Below, piece after piece: positions 1-11,585 of a stretch of DNA of 64,000 nucleotides; the first letter of the stretch is position 1; the number at the start of each line of letters is the position of its first letter. The stretch spans positions 3,832,915-3,896,914 of the forward strand of contig BCKC01000004.1 of the NCBI GenBank assembly GCA_001600455.1. The letters run 5' to 3'. This DNA comes from Endocalyx cinctus (lineage: Eukaryota > Ascomycota > Sordariomycetes > Amphisphaeriales > Apiosporaceae). The translations under genes were made by a program, and so were the position numbers. The notes under the pieces were generated by a model. That model was not told the DNA's origin, searched no databases, and saw only the letters and a list, made by a program, of their open reading frames with translations.

Positions 1-2
1 GG

Positions 3-1535
3 TCTTGGGTAACTTTCATATTCGACCACGAGCATGGCATCAGCATCACCGGGTTTGACAAGGTTAACAAAGAACAGTACGCCATGCGCTTATTTTTCGA
101 GAATAACGCTCTGTGGAACCGTCTCAGCCTCACCGAAGCGCAGGATGTCGTTAGAGAGGTGTTTTTATACGCCTCGGAAATCATGGGAAAACGCGAATTG
201 GGACCAATCGTAGGCCATGTTAGAAAGGACTTGGAAGCAGCCATGTATAAGGTGCAAGCCGAAAGAGGAGACGATTTATTCAGAATTAAGCTAGGGAACA
301 AAAATCGCTACCCTCAAGTTAGACGGACAACGGACTTCTTTTTCCTCCGTGGATTCATCATGTACGCAAGGGAAATTCTTGACCTCAATCCTCGGCCCAG
401 CGACGAGGACTATGAAAGTCTTTGCACTGTCTCGACATGTGCCTTTGAACTCGCGGATATCTATCGTGGGATGTGTGACGTCCTAAGAACTAGACCTAGC
501 TCCTTGGCCACGGAAGTTGAACCTGAACGATATTCTATGGACCGCAACGATTTTCTACCAAAGATGTTCGATATGTTCACGCCCCTAATGGATGTCAAAT
601 CTCAGCTTGAAGAGTGTTTGATTGTGGTTGGAGAAGTTCCTCGAAATCTCGTTCCGGAGAGAGACTTAGAGGATATTAAGGTTGAATGGATTACTCCAGA
701 GGAATCGTTGCGTGATCCGAATGATGCACTGCAAATTCGCTGCACGCCTGATGTCCCTTCTACGACCTTTCAGGGTCAAATGATCTTTGTGAAGCGCCAT
801 ATGGATGGGTTCATCAACAAGCACAAAACAATGTTTGATACGTGGATGAATAGCCCGTATGACCCTACAGAACCCCCCATATATCTGAAGGAGGCCCACC
901 CAGATGTCGATGACCATCCAATGAGACCTCCTCTAAATTGGTTTAATAAATGGCTGTATTCTGCCAATGCGAAGCACTGGTTGAAGAGTATTGAAGGCAA
1001 GATCTGGCTTCGTGAGTCTCTAGCCGCGTGGCGCTGGCTCGCGTGTCCGATTTGTGGCGGCGAATGGCTTGAAACCGAGGACGGCGTTGACTGGCTCAAG
1101 TCTGACGAATCAGACACCTTCCTAAAGTCTGAACTAGCAGTAGAATGGATGTGGGCTGCTTGGTATCGTGACAGCGACGATCGTGACAACGACGATCGAG
1201 ACAGTGACGATAGTGACACACCGACGCATAGAAACTTTTACGATACTTCCAAAGGTCGTCGGTGGAAGGAGAGCAAGTGCCCAGATGGAAAGTTACCGCC
1301 CAAGACTTTTGCCTCAAGTTCATCTCAGCGAAATCTCCGTTTTCGTCAGCCGCTTCAAACGATAATGTGGTACAACCGACCCCAGACATGGAGATTCGTG
1401 AAATACAAGCATTGGAACTACCAGAATCCCGACACCGAAAAGATGATTGAATCTGATGATAATGCCAAAGTCGAAGGAAAGGGAAAGGGAAAGGGAAAAG
1501 CGAGAGCCTGGTTAAGTACCTCCATTTTAGACTAA
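3..1535 (+). CDS. 5'-truncated hypothetical protein with Trp-rich WL repeats
   Basis: The reading frame is open from base 3, so the methionine at 84 is probably internal and the gene starts outside the window; at least 510 residues are visible. I do not recognise the first two thirds, which look globular. Around nt 940-1170 there is a degenerate repeat of about 10 residues built on Trp-Leu (WLKSIEGKIWLRES, then EWLETEDGVDWLKS), including a CPIC pair. An Asp/Arg-rich low-complexity stretch follows (nt 1170-1220), then a Lys/Gly tail (KGKGKGKARA). Similar WL-repeat proteins are common as unassigned proteins in Pezizomycotina (recalled, not searched). Function is unknown. The continuous frame and protein-like composition make it a real gene. 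Confidence 0.75.
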   Translation, partial: SWVTFIFDHEHGISITGFDKVNKEQYAMRLFFENNALWNRLSLTEAQDVVREVFLYASEIMGKRELGPIVGHVRKDLEAAMYKVQAERGDDLFRIKLGNKNRYPQVRRTTDFFFLRGFIMYAREILDLNPRPSDEDYESLCTVSTCAFELADIYRGMCDVLRTRPSSLATEVEPERYSMDRNDFLPKMFDMFTPLMDVKSQLEECLIVVGEVPRNLVPERDLEDIKVEWITPEESLRDPNDALQIRCTPDVPSTTFQGQMIFVKRHMDGFINKHKTMFDTWMNSPYDPTEPPIYLKEAHPDVDDHPMRPPLNWFNKWLYSANAKHWLKSIEGKIWLRESLAAWRWLACPICGGEWLETEDGVDWLKSDESDTFLKSELAVEWMWAAWYRDSDDRDNDDRDSDDSDTPTHRNFYDTSKGRRWKESKCPDGKLPPKTFASSSSQRNLRFRQPLQTIMWYNRPQTWRFVKYKHWNYQNPDTEKMIESDDNAKVEGKGKGKGKARAWLSTSILD

Positions 1536-2300
1536 GACGAGTGTTTTAGGCTGACTCGGGGAGCCATAGTTTCTGAAGAACCAAGGTGGTCATATTTTTA
1601 GAGTTGTCTTAATTTTCCCTCTTTCTGCTATTCCCCTCGATATTTTTCTTTCTTGATAATGTTATTGATCTTGGGAGACTGATTTGCTGGATATCTTTTA
1701 TTTGTCATACACCTCGTCCTAGACGCTTGTGTGCATATTCTCTGCCTCGGGTTTTTGGAAGGACACATATCTCGATACTTGCTAGAATGATAATTAGAGA
1801 CTGAATTACTCTCACTGAGATTAAATTTAAACTATTATGAAAATCTTCGGGAGATGTCTATACTGATCTGTATACACCTTTACTTGTTATTGCCGAACAG
1901 AATTACCCACCTCAACTACATGTGTTATTTACTAAACCGAAAACCCCTGAGTTAAGCTGAAGTCTTGCCAAACAAACTCAAATAATAAGAATCCAAACGA
2001 AATGTCCCCTCCTATTTAACACTCAAAGACCAGGCTAGGTACTAAGTAATATATTAAGCACTTAATTACACAAGGTATCATATAGACGCACCCTAGCACC
2101 TGGGAGCCAAGAGTCACCCACTCAGCCTCTGACACACTCTCTCCAACATAATATACAGAACATTCCTTCGGAGAGCTGGAGAGTACTATCCTCGTAAGAA
2201 TATGTTTTATCTTTATAAAGATGTGCTTGCATCGCCAAGTCATGGATATGCTAGGCGAAAAAGACATAACAGGCGAACAATATCAAATATTGCGCTTGTC
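1536..2300. other. Intergenic, convergent 3' ends
   Basis: AT-rich spacer between the 3' ends of a plus-strand and a minus-strand gene. The 83-codon minus-strand frame inside it (2016-2267) has no recognisable motif. I see no promoter or RNA signal. Confidence 0.6.
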
Positions 2301-3221
2301 TTATGACCTTATCTTTAAGGTTACCACAATGGCCCATCCATTGATGCTTTCTATGAGTCCGAAGTCGTTCTCATGGCGGAAAGCGACCTGCTGAGCACTA
2401 GCGAACATTCGCGCATTGTCCGATTTCTTAGCGGAGCTGGTTGGCCTTACGTCCTTCTTAGAGGCCTCGGACTCCTTTTGCGTTGACGTCTCGGTGTCTT
2501 GGCCGGCCTTCCATTTACCCCAGCCCCACCCCTTTTTTTCCTTTTTCCGCGGCAGTCTTTGCTCGACGGTAGCTTGCACCGGCGATTCGTACCGCTCCGG
2601 GTCGGGCTTTTCGTCGAGCTTCGGCTGCAAGTAGGCCGCTAACCGAGTAGCCGTGTCTTCGTCGCGCCACCATAACGTCCGTTTATTCGATTCGTCGTCG
2701 TCGTCGGCACGTGAGCTCGAGCTCTCGAACCGACCCCAATCGCTGAACTCTTGTCCGACGGACCAGCTCCCCTCCGCCTCCGACTTCTTTCGCGAAGCAG
2801 GGGACGACACTGACTTGGAGTCCTTGCTGCTGAAATCCTCCAGCCTCACCCTAGCTAGACGGGAGATCTCACCGCGCTGCCGCATTTCATCTACGCCGCT
2901 GAGCATGGCTTTCTGAGGTACGGCAGCTTCGGGAACTAGCGTGAGCGTTGCTAAAGGAGGTACTACGGTTCGGTTACCTAGATCGGCCAAGAAGTCTTCG
3001 ACGATTGGTATTATCTCGTCCAGGATAGAGGAGTCATCAAAGGCCTGTTGAACCGCACGCGCCTCGGAATTCAAACGCACTCGGCCTGGAAGTGAGGCTA
3101 AATGTCGTGCTATGTAGGATGTCGGTGACCGAGTGGACTCTGCCTGATAGGCAGTCGCGTCATCAGCGTGAGCGGTATAAGGCGGGGGAGCCACGTCTCC
3201 CATAACTGACTTAGAATCCAT
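2301..3221 (-). CDS. Conserved fungal hypothetical protein (about 306 aa)
   Basis: Single-exon gene. The frame opens at 3296, but the methionine at 3221 (MDSKSVMGDVAPPPYTA) is the better start because the 25 residues before it are AT-rich and unlike the rest. The protein is hydrophilic and acidic/basic mixed, with an N-terminal PPPYT stretch, a Ser/Lys-rich middle, a Trp-rich basic patch (KKGWGWGKWK) and an ordered C-terminus (FRHENDFGLIESINGWAIVV). The C-terminal block recalls a family of unassigned fungal proteins ending in a similar FGxxES.xGWGIVV motif; that is memory of a family, not a search. No signal peptide or membrane span. Cellular role unknown. Confidence 0.75.
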   Translation of the reverse strand: MDSKSVMGDVAPPPYTAHADDATAYQAESTRSPTSYIARHLASLPGRVRLNSEARAVQQAFDDSSILDEIIPIVEDFLADLGNRTVVPPLATLTLVPEAAVPQKAMLSGVDEMRQRGEISRLARVRLEDFSSKDSKSVSSPASRKKSEAEGSWSVGQEFSDWGRFESSSSRADDDDESNKRTLWWRDEDTATRLAAYLQPKLDEKPDPERYESPVQATVEQRLPRKKEKKGWGWGKWKAGQDTETSTQKESEASKKDVRPTSSAKKSDNARMFASAQQVAFRHENDFGLIESINGWAIVVTLKIRS

Positions 3222-5340
3222 GTTCAACGATGGTTCAAGTTCGACAGATAAATGTAACATGTAAACCCTCAAAGTCTTAAGAAAAAGATAAATCAATCCG
3301 GTGTGTATAATGAGAAAACAAATAGTTTCAAGGCATATGAAAAAGATATTCTAGTAAGAGAACAGCAACACAGGATTGGGTATACGCTGGAATAGAATAG
3401 AAAAGATTAGTCTGATGATGGATGGATGATGCAGGAACCCTATCTACCAATATCTCAAGAATGATGTTATGATGATTTGAGTCTCAGCTAAGCGGAGTCA
3501 GAGATGACAAGGCGCGGCTGGTATGGGATCACCGAGCGCCTCTTCAAGGAAGGTGTAGAAATCAGCCTTATATGGATCAAAGGCGAGTGATCATCTCGTG
3601 CTGCTATATAGACTATTAGTATCCATGGATAGTTGCTGAGGTATGAAGGATCGATCCGCCCAGTACGCTAGCCCCTTGCAGTGAATCTTTAGTGAGATAT
3701 GATGAACTAAGCTGCGGAATTCTAATCAAATGTATATGTAAACCTGTTAAAACGCCGGTGTAAAAGATTTCGGATATGTCGGCCGAATCACAATAAAAAA
3801 AAGAATCGGTCTTTTTGTATTGTATATGAGTGACTGTAATAAAGTGGAAAAGTAGTTCCGGGGAACGTGGCAAAAGCTACAAGTTCGGTATCCTGATCTG
3901 ACAGCGATACTACACTATAAACGATCCCTGTAGGTACTTTTGATGATTGGGATTGGCATGCAGCATGCAGGCATGGTCAGCCATACATAATCTCGGTAAA
4001 GTAGTAACTGAAATCTTTAAGAGTGTGACGGAGAAGTAGAAAGTTTAGACCTTATTCATCTACCACCTGGATAACTGAAGCAGTGTCTACCTCATCAAAA
4101 GGTATCGGTGGATGTTTGATCGGAGTGTACAGAGTAAAGTGCAAATATCTCCCCATGTCATTGAGGGTTTCGAGAAGGTTTCTAGAAAACTATCCCTGCT
4201 ACGACTAAATTACCTAGCCACTCCTGGTACTGAGGCTTTGTACGATCTTCTTGATCTTGTGATCATAGCCACAGCCAACAAAACTGGGGTACATGGAATG
4301 GATCGATCTGCCTGTCTGCCCTGCCAGCCCTGCTTGGCTGCCTAACCACACAAGTAATAGTTGAGTAACCTGTTAAGCACTCAGGCACTCTGGCACTGTA
4401 CTGTAAGTAGTGTAGTCTTAGCACTATTACAGTAGTAAACTAACCTAAGTTAGTCGCTGTACTCACTGCTAACTCAGTACTAACCTAGTGCTAATCTAAT
4501 GGCTTAGCAGTTCTAGACAGGTTTGACAGGTCAACTAATTGTAATGTCTCATATCCAACCTTAATATCGAGGTAGACTATGATATGTCTTCATCTTTTAA
4601 TTTTACCATCTAAATAAGACCTAGAAGGCTGGGTCTCTAGTATCATACTCTGGACCCAACTTACTTGCTTAGAGAATGATCAGAAGAAAAAAAAAAACTT
4701 TCGCCTCGGTATTGATTATGGTTCCAAGATGGAACATCTTGGCTACTGATATGTGTAGTCGTGGCAATCAGCTGAATACCTCAATGCATGTTCATCCTTT
4801 CAAATTCATCTTGGCCTTCTTTGTCATTCGACTTTTCCCATGTAAGTTATTAAAACCTAATGATGAAATGAAGGAATTCATCTTTGATACTTCCGTATTT
4901 AGTGGCAACTCCAATGTCCGCCAAGTCATATTTCCCCTGGCGGCACATCCTTCGATGTTTAATAATTTTGCATTGCCACACTCATGATCTCCAAAATACC
5001 AAGCTAATGAGAGCTACTCTTGGTTTCTCGTTTTTCGTTTTTCGTTTCTCGTCTTTCGGTTAATATCCCGAGCAGGCCGTATATCTAAGGCATTTTGACT
5101 CAGCTGGTCGGAAGCTTGCTTTTTACATCGTCAGATATCTCGAGTACTTAAGTGGCATGATCCCCCGTTTCCCACAACTCTTCTAAGCACAGTTTTCAAC
5201 CACTTGGAATCTTTGAGATAAAAGATATCAAATATTCCTTTTTTTTTTTTATCGACTTCTCTTCATTACTAGTATATTTTATAACTTGACATTGCTATCA
5301 CCCCAAATTTTCTTCTGATAACACAGAAAATACCGTCATC
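3222..5340. other. Long intergenic region with divergent promoters
   Basis: About 2.1 kb between a minus-strand gene and the plus-strand flotillin. Nt 4360-4520 is low-complexity sequence rich in CTAAC/GTTAG words. Nt 5028-5060 repeats TTTCGT, and a pyrimidine-rich tract precedes the flotillin ATG (5230-5275). Short frames at 4112-4345 and 4676-4987 lack protein-like features. These are possible promoter elements only. Confidence 0.5.
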
Positions 5341-7194
5341 ATGTCTTACAAGATCGCCGCTCCCGATGAGTACCTTGCCATTACTGGCATGAACGTCAAG
5401 ACCGTTCTCATCACCAAAGCTGCTTGGGTATGGCCTTTCCAGAGATGCACCAGATTCTCCGTTCAACCTCACGACTATGCCATGAACTTGCAAGGTATTT
5501 TAGATCTCATTCCACCCGCACAGGAACAATATATACTAACAAGCGTACATAGCAATGACTAAGGAGAAGCTCCAATTCCTTCTTCCCGTAGTCTTTACCA
5601 TAGGACCGTGAGTGGGATGCCATTCATTATATTTATTAGAACATTCTTTGGCCCAGTATTAACCATATCACAGTGATGTCAACGCCCGCGGTGCTAATTC
5701 GAGGGGTCGCTCGGGCGATGGAGCCACGGAACAGCACTCTGAAGATCGCGGAGATGCGCTGATGAAATATGCCATGCTACTTGCCGAATCGACTTCCCAG
5801 AACAAGGGCTCCCAGTACCTCGAGAATATCGTTAAGGGTATTATCGAGGGTGAGACTCGTGTCTTGGTCTCGAGCATGACTATGGAAGAAATCTTTACCG
5901 AACGCGAGGAATTCAAGCGCCGCATCTTCCGCAACATCCAGGTCGAGCTGGACCAATTCGGCCTCAAGATTTACAACGCCAACGTGAAGGAGCTCAAGGA
6001 TGCCGTGGGATCGACCTATTTCCAATCTCTATCGCAGAAGGCCCACGAGGGTGCTACCAACCAGGCTCGTATCGACGTTGCTGATGCCCAGTTACGGGGT
6101 AATGTCGGTGAAGCCGACCGACGAGGTCATCAGGAGCGACAAATCGCCAAAATGTATGTCTGATTGGTTACCTGGGAAATCCAATCCGACCGTAAAGTCA
6201 CCAATGCTAATAATAATAATCTAGTAATGCCGAGACGGCGGTGCAGAAGACGGATCGGGACATTGAGCGGGCAGCGGCCGAGGCCAACCTCTCTACCCAG
6301 AAGACGAGCCTGGACCGCGACGTCCATATTGCTCAGATCGAAGCCAAGCGCGCCACCCAATCCAAGGACGAAGAGCTGAAGAAGATAGTCGAGGTGAAGC
6401 GCGCGGCAGCCGAGCTCGAGCGTCTGCGAGCCACCGACCTCGTCAAGGCCACCATCCTGCGTGAATCGGCGCAAGAAGCCGCGGATGCGCGCGCGTACGA
6501 GATCGAGGCCAACGCCAAGGCTAACTACCAGATGCAAATGAGAGACGCCGACGCCGCCGCTTACAAGCAGAAAATCGAGGCCGAGGCTCAGAGTCACGCT
6601 ATGGTCAAAAATGCCGAGGCCGAGCTGCTGAAGAAGCTGAAGGAAGCGGAAGGTATGATGGCCATGGCTGAGGCCTACGGTAAGATGGGCCAGGCTTTAG
6701 GCGGCCCTGCCGGTCTCTTGCAATGTAAGTACTATCCTGGATCATTCCGTACCTCTCCTACCACTGTCTCGGAATCAGAGGGAAGTTCTTATTCGATCAC
6801 TAACATTTACACTTCGCAGACATGATGATCGAGAACGGCACGTATATCGAACTTGCCAAAGCCAACGCGGCCGCCGTCAGCGGAATGCAGCCCAAGATCA
6901 GCGTCTGGAACACAGGTGCCGAAGCCGGCGAGAAGGGCGGCGCCGACAGCGCTGCGACTATGAGAAACGTGAGTCACGAGATATTTTCCACCCAACCGAG
7001 GAAAGATAAGTTTTGATAACTAACTCTGGTGTTTGAATTAGGTCTACCAACTTTTACCTCCTCTTATGTCGACTATCCACGACCAGACAGGTATCACCCT
7101 CCCCGAGTGGCAATTCGGCCGTATGCCTGGCAACGAAGTAGCTCGACGGGAGCAGCCTGACAACAAAACCTCAGGAGCGAACGGGAACTACTAA
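5341..7194 (+). CDS. floA: Flotillin / SPFH-domain protein, six exons
   Basis: Exons 5341-5494, 5553-5607, 5674-6153, 6225-6724, 6820-6968 and 7042-7194 join in frame to give 496 aa, a normal flotillin length. The N-terminus (SYKIAAPDEYLAITG) and the block through FLLPVVFTIGPD form the SPFH start. The region around ENIVKGIIEGETRVLVSSMT is the conserved SPFH core, followed by an Ala/Glu-rich coiled coil with EA repeats (residues about 190-400) and a Gly-rich C-terminus. Flotillins scaffold sterol-rich plasma-membrane domains; in Aspergillus, FloA marks membrane microdomains in hyphae. Introns are 58, 66, 71, 95 and 73 bp with GT-AG ends, and the first has a TACTAAC branch point. Symbol by analogy. 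Confidence 0.93.
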
Positions 7195-7819
7195 AAAATA
7201 AATCCCCGATGATTTATTTTATGGAATCTGTCATTTGATTTTATTTCTTATGTTCGATACCCCTTGTATGATTACTATAGATTTTACCTTTCTTTTGTAA
7301 GAAGATATTTTGACTTGGGGGGCTTGTATGATGTATGAATGTGTATCATTATCTTACAAACATTTGTATAGTTATCAGAAATATATGATTCAAGTTTAAG
7401 AATAAAGCATTAAAAAAACACCATCTGAATCCAGGCATTGTCAGTTTGAATGAGACAAGTGAGTAGCTGTTGAATAGCTCTAAACTCACTGTAACCTACG
7501 GTGCTCTAGTTAGTAAAATAGGGCTCAACCTATATCCATGTATATCCATATGTCATGGATGACATATATACGTCCGCCTGCTTTCTTTCAATAAAAATAT
7601 CGATTTTCAATCTTTTTATTCGTCTTCACAATTTTATCTTCGTTTAAACTTATTCATGTTTGACTCTAAATACTTAACCATGTCGCTTTCTTTCCTAAAA
7701 GGGCAATTTGACGTTGCCCTGCTTTCCGGGCTGCCGGGCCGATAATCTCGGATATCTCGCCTACTTACTCTGAGGTTATATAGTTGACTTGGGGGTGCCT
7801 CCGTTAAGAAATAAAAACG

Positions 7820-7980
7820 AGAGGTGAGCTTGCAGCCCACAGAACGTCCCGAGTTTACAATTTTTACTGTACTACACAGAAAAGATGAGATAAGAAAACG
7901 ACAGGGGTTTTTAAAGATGTTCCGTAGAGGCGTGTAGAAGACCCTTCGTAAAAACTTAGGCATATTCACTGTATCTTATC
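7820..7980 (+). repeat. Dispersed repeat copy A (inverted partner at 34144-34310)
   Basis: About 160 bp matching the reverse complement of 34144-34310. The first 50 bases from 7820 are identical; the next part differs mainly by transitions plus a few indels. It lies in the spacer between flotillin and TRM6, and no coding capacity is evident. It is probably a remnant of a mobile element (solo LTR or MITE-like), but no target duplication was found. Confidence 0.85.
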
Positions 7981-8224
7981 AGCTTATCGATTAAATTATT
8001 TTCTCTCGAATAGAGGGAAGACGTGCCTAAACTAAGCAAAAGTAGCGATCGTAAAAATACGCTAACCTGATTTATGGTATTCTAGAAAAAGTAGCTACCT
8101 TGATATATCACAGAATAGTTATGTATAATATAATACAATCTTATCACTTAAATTAAGCGCATAGGATTTTATCTTGGAAACAGGAAAATCAAAAATCAAA
8201 AGGTAACTTTATGAATAAATAAGT

Positions 8225-10383
8225 ATGCATTCGCTGGTCCAACCCGATGCCTGGGTGGCCCTCAAATTACCTTCTGGAAATCTTCGGACGCTTCAAGTCA
8301 CACCGAATACGTAAGTTTTTTTTTTCTCCCTCTCTCTCTTTCATTATTCTCTTGCTTGTCTCCTCCAACTATATTCAAGACCCCAATTGGCTCATATTGG
8401 ATTCCTATCAGCACAATTTCTTTAGGAAAATATGGTTCTTTCCCGACAAACCTTATAATTCACCGACCCTACCACCTCACATACGAGCTCCTCGATCGAA
8501 AGCCGAACGAGAACTTCAACCGCCTGCGCATCGTGCCCGCCGAGGAACTCTACGCCGACATACTCAACTCGTCATCTTCGTCGGGCTCCGCGACCGAATC
8601 CGCGACTCCAGCGGCGTTCCAACCCGACGAAGGCGAGAATGAAGATGGCAACGATCCCCAGTCCTCCTCCGGCGCGGTCGAGTACAAGCTCGTGGACCCG
8701 GACTCGGGAGCCGTAGTTGCTAGCACCGACAGCGCTTCCCTTCTCAAGTCCGCCGCCGCCGCCGCGATGGGGTCGACCGACTCGGCTTCCCCGTCGGAAG
8801 CCGTCGTCGCGGCGCAGATGCGCCAGACGCTGACCCTGGAGGAGATCGAGGCGCTGAAGCGGAACGGCACGGACGCGGGGCGCGACCTCATAGCTAAGCT
8901 GATGCTGTCGCACACGGCGATCGATCAGAAGACTGAGTACTCGCTGGCCAAGTACAAGTTGCTGAAGACGAAAAAGTACATAAGGCGGTTCTCGGTGCTG
9001 CCGCTCGACGTGCCGCTCCTGGACCACTGGCTGCTGGAAGAGAAAGACCCCTCCAAGATCCTGGACATGAGGGAGGAGATGGTCGGTTTACTGGGATGCT
9101 GGGCGAACGTGCATTACGGCGGTCACGATGCGCCCGTAGGCGACTTGGAAGTAGATGATATGGCGGGCGAACACGATAACGGGGTCATCCAAAATGGAGA
9201 TGGTGATAAGATAAATAAAATGCTCCGACAGTCCACGGGAAGGTGGCTTGTCATTGACGATACGGCAGGGTTACTGGTCGCAGCCATGGCGGAGCGCATG
9301 GGTATACTCTACCCCCCAGAAAACACGGAAAACCCATCGACAACACATCGTAAAGAGGAAGCAGAATCTTCTCTCACATCACATGAAAATAAGGAACCAT
9401 CAAATATGGCAGACGGTGTAGATGCAGGACCAGAGGTGATGGATGGTATAGAGTCCACTGCCGCTAAAGAAGGCCAGTTCGAAGCTATAAATACCGAACC
9501 TTCAAAAGAAACAGAAAATGAGCCTGCGACCGAGACGTCAAAATCCATTAATCCTCAGCGATCAAATGATTTCTACATTCCATTCTCCCGCACGAACACT
9601 TTAACGGTAGTCCACGCCAATGCGCAACCCAACCTCACCTTACTGCGGTACTACGACTTCGACCCCCTGTCGCCTAACCTTTCGACGCCGAACCACCCCC
9701 TCTCCGTGCATCCGCTCGCCTCTCACCTGATGACGCTCACCTGGCTTCAGCTCCTCGATCCCGAGCTCGATTCTACCTATACGACGATCCCACCTTCCGT
9801 CACTGCCGATGAACTACGTTGCATGAAGGCTAATCGCCGTGGCAACTACCATCGCAAGCGACGGCGGTGGGCGCGCACTAAGTATATCGTGGACAGCGCG
9901 CGAGAAGGCGAGTTTTCGGGTCTCGTGGTAGCGAGCACGATGGATCCGATCTCGATCCTCCGACACACCGTCCCCTTACTAGCGGGAGGCGCTCCCATCG
10001 CCGTCTACAGCGCCTCGATCGAGCCCTTAGCCGCGCTCGTCGACTGCTTTAGCATAGTACGCCGGACGGCGTGGATATCGAACCCTCCCGAGGATATGGC
10101 GGGGAAATCGGTCGAGGAGCAGGAGAGGTGGCCCGGTAACGACGAGTTTCCCCTAAACCCGACGCTCGTGCTGGGCGCTTCGATCCAGACCAGTCGCGTT
10201 CGCAAGTGGCAGGTTCTGCCCGGGCGGACGCACCCGCTTATGACGAGCAGGGGAGGCGCCGAGGGCTACGTCTTTACGGGCTGGAGGGTTAAGCCCGTCG
10301 AAGGGAAAATCGAGGCCAGGGGAAAGATGCGGTCTAGGAAGAGGAGAGCGGATGATATTACCCCTCCTGCGGCTCAAAACTAA
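8225..10383 (+). CDS. TRM6: tRNA (adenine-N1-58) methyltransferase non-catalytic subunit TRM6/GCD10
   Basis: Two exons, 8225-8310 and 8412-10383 (685 aa). The short first exon gives MHSLVQPDAWVALKLPSGN, and splicing restores NTTISLGKYGSFPTNLIIHRP, the hallmark start of the Gcd10/Trm6 family; without the splice the N-terminus is lost. Trm6 pairs with Trm61 to make m1A58 in tRNA, needed for initiator tRNA stability; it binds tRNA but lacks the SAM site. Further blocks: NFNRLRIVPAEELY, the KYKLLKTKKYIRRFSVLP segment, an acidic insert (about nt 9320-9560), and the C-terminal domain with TLTVVHANAQPN and GLVVASTMDPISIL. A basic KMRSRKRRADD tail may be a nuclear signal. The Ser/Ala-rich insert near residues 90-160 is low complexity. 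Confidence 0.95.
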
Positions 10384-10743
10384 GACGGCTTAATAGAAAG
10401 ATAGAGGAGATGCGTCGACGTCACTGGTTTTTGTTTGTATTTGGCTATCGGTGCATTGAATACTTTGCATGGTATGGTCCTTCTCATATAATAGATATAG
10501 CATAACAACGTGCCGTCGAAGTACCCTATCTATACCTTTCATGAACACTGCCGATGAGGGATACAAAATCCCATGTATATGGTGTATCCGACTTGCTCCG
10601 TTTTCTCTTATGTTGGTGAATAAGGTTGTCCCCCTTCGCGGTGATATTTCATTTCCATTGCAAGCCGCAATGACGAACCTCGAGCCCCGAAATTTGTTTC
10701 TTTCATTTTTATATATTATTCCCGCTAAATCATTTGAATTGTC

Positions 10744-11585
10744 TTACAACGACTTGCCCATGAACTTTCTCTTTGTAAAACTCAACCACCACTTGCTCGG
10801 CTTACCGTCCCCACCCTCCTCGTACACGCGCGCTAATAACCGGGTCGCAAGCTCTTGCCGTACCTGGGAGAGGTATTGTCGGAGCTGTTCGGCGTCTTGT
10901 CTATCGCGTGGAGGTTCGTACATCTGCGAGTGTTTTATTAAGTCAGTTTCTATAGCCTCATTCATATATTCAAGGATAATCCAACGACAACAAAAGAATA
11001 TGTATATATATAAAAGAGATATATATAAGAACGGTGTTTATATAAGTAAAGCAGTACCTGATTCAAAGGAAATCCCGGGTCGCCGGGAATGCTGAAATTG
11101 AGGTCGAGCGAGGTATTCATGACCTCCTTCGTGGCGTCCCTAACGCCGTGCGAAGGGCGGATCTTGGTCAGGCACTCGCTGACGAAGAGGATGCCGTAGA
11201 TGAGCAGCCGGTCGGCGGGGCCCTGGATCTCGAAGTTGCGGAAGAACGTGTTCGCCCGGAACAAGGCTAGGACTTCGTCCAGGATGTCGTACGACTCCGA
11301 CTCCGGGTCGGGGGACTCGTGCGGCGGGAGCGCTTCGCCGGGGAACGGTAAGGTGTACGCCGGGCCGCGGGTCTTGGTGCGGAGAGGTAGGAGGGGGAAG
11401 TTTCCGATTAAGCGGGGGACGTTCGGGTCGTCGTTGAACATCGAGTTATAGGCCTGGGAATAGAGACGAGAGTGTTGGTTAGCTACTTTCATTATTATTG
11501 TACCAAGTTATTTATGGTCAGGAGGTATCGAGATATGTCATGTCAATCGATATTGGAATTCGATTTCGATGGGACATACCGGCAT
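10744..11585 (-). CDS. ARC18: Arp2/3 complex 21 kDa subunit ARPC3
   Basis: Three exons on the minus strand: 11580-11585 (only ATG CCG), 11058-11453 and 10744-10923, giving 193 aa. The six-base first exon restores the family start MPAYNSMFNDDPN, and GTATGT follows it. Conserved blocks are IGNFPLLPLRTKTRGPAY, DILDEVLALFRANTFFRNFE, GPADRLLIYGILF, SIPGDPGFPLNQ and the C-terminal PSKWWLSFTKRKFMGKSL. ARPC3 is a structural subunit of the actin-nucleating Arp2/3 complex acting at endocytic patches. Length and ends match the family. Both introns (126 and 134 bp) have good GT-AG borders. Confidence 0.96.

Noticed and set aside
4112..4345. 77-codon plus-strand frame in a long spacer
   Set aside because: Low-complexity Cys/Pro end, no conserved pattern, no supporting introns.
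8247..8642. 131-codon plus frame over the start of TRM6
   Set aside because: It crosses the intron and ignores the exon junction that restores the conserved TRM6 N-terminus.
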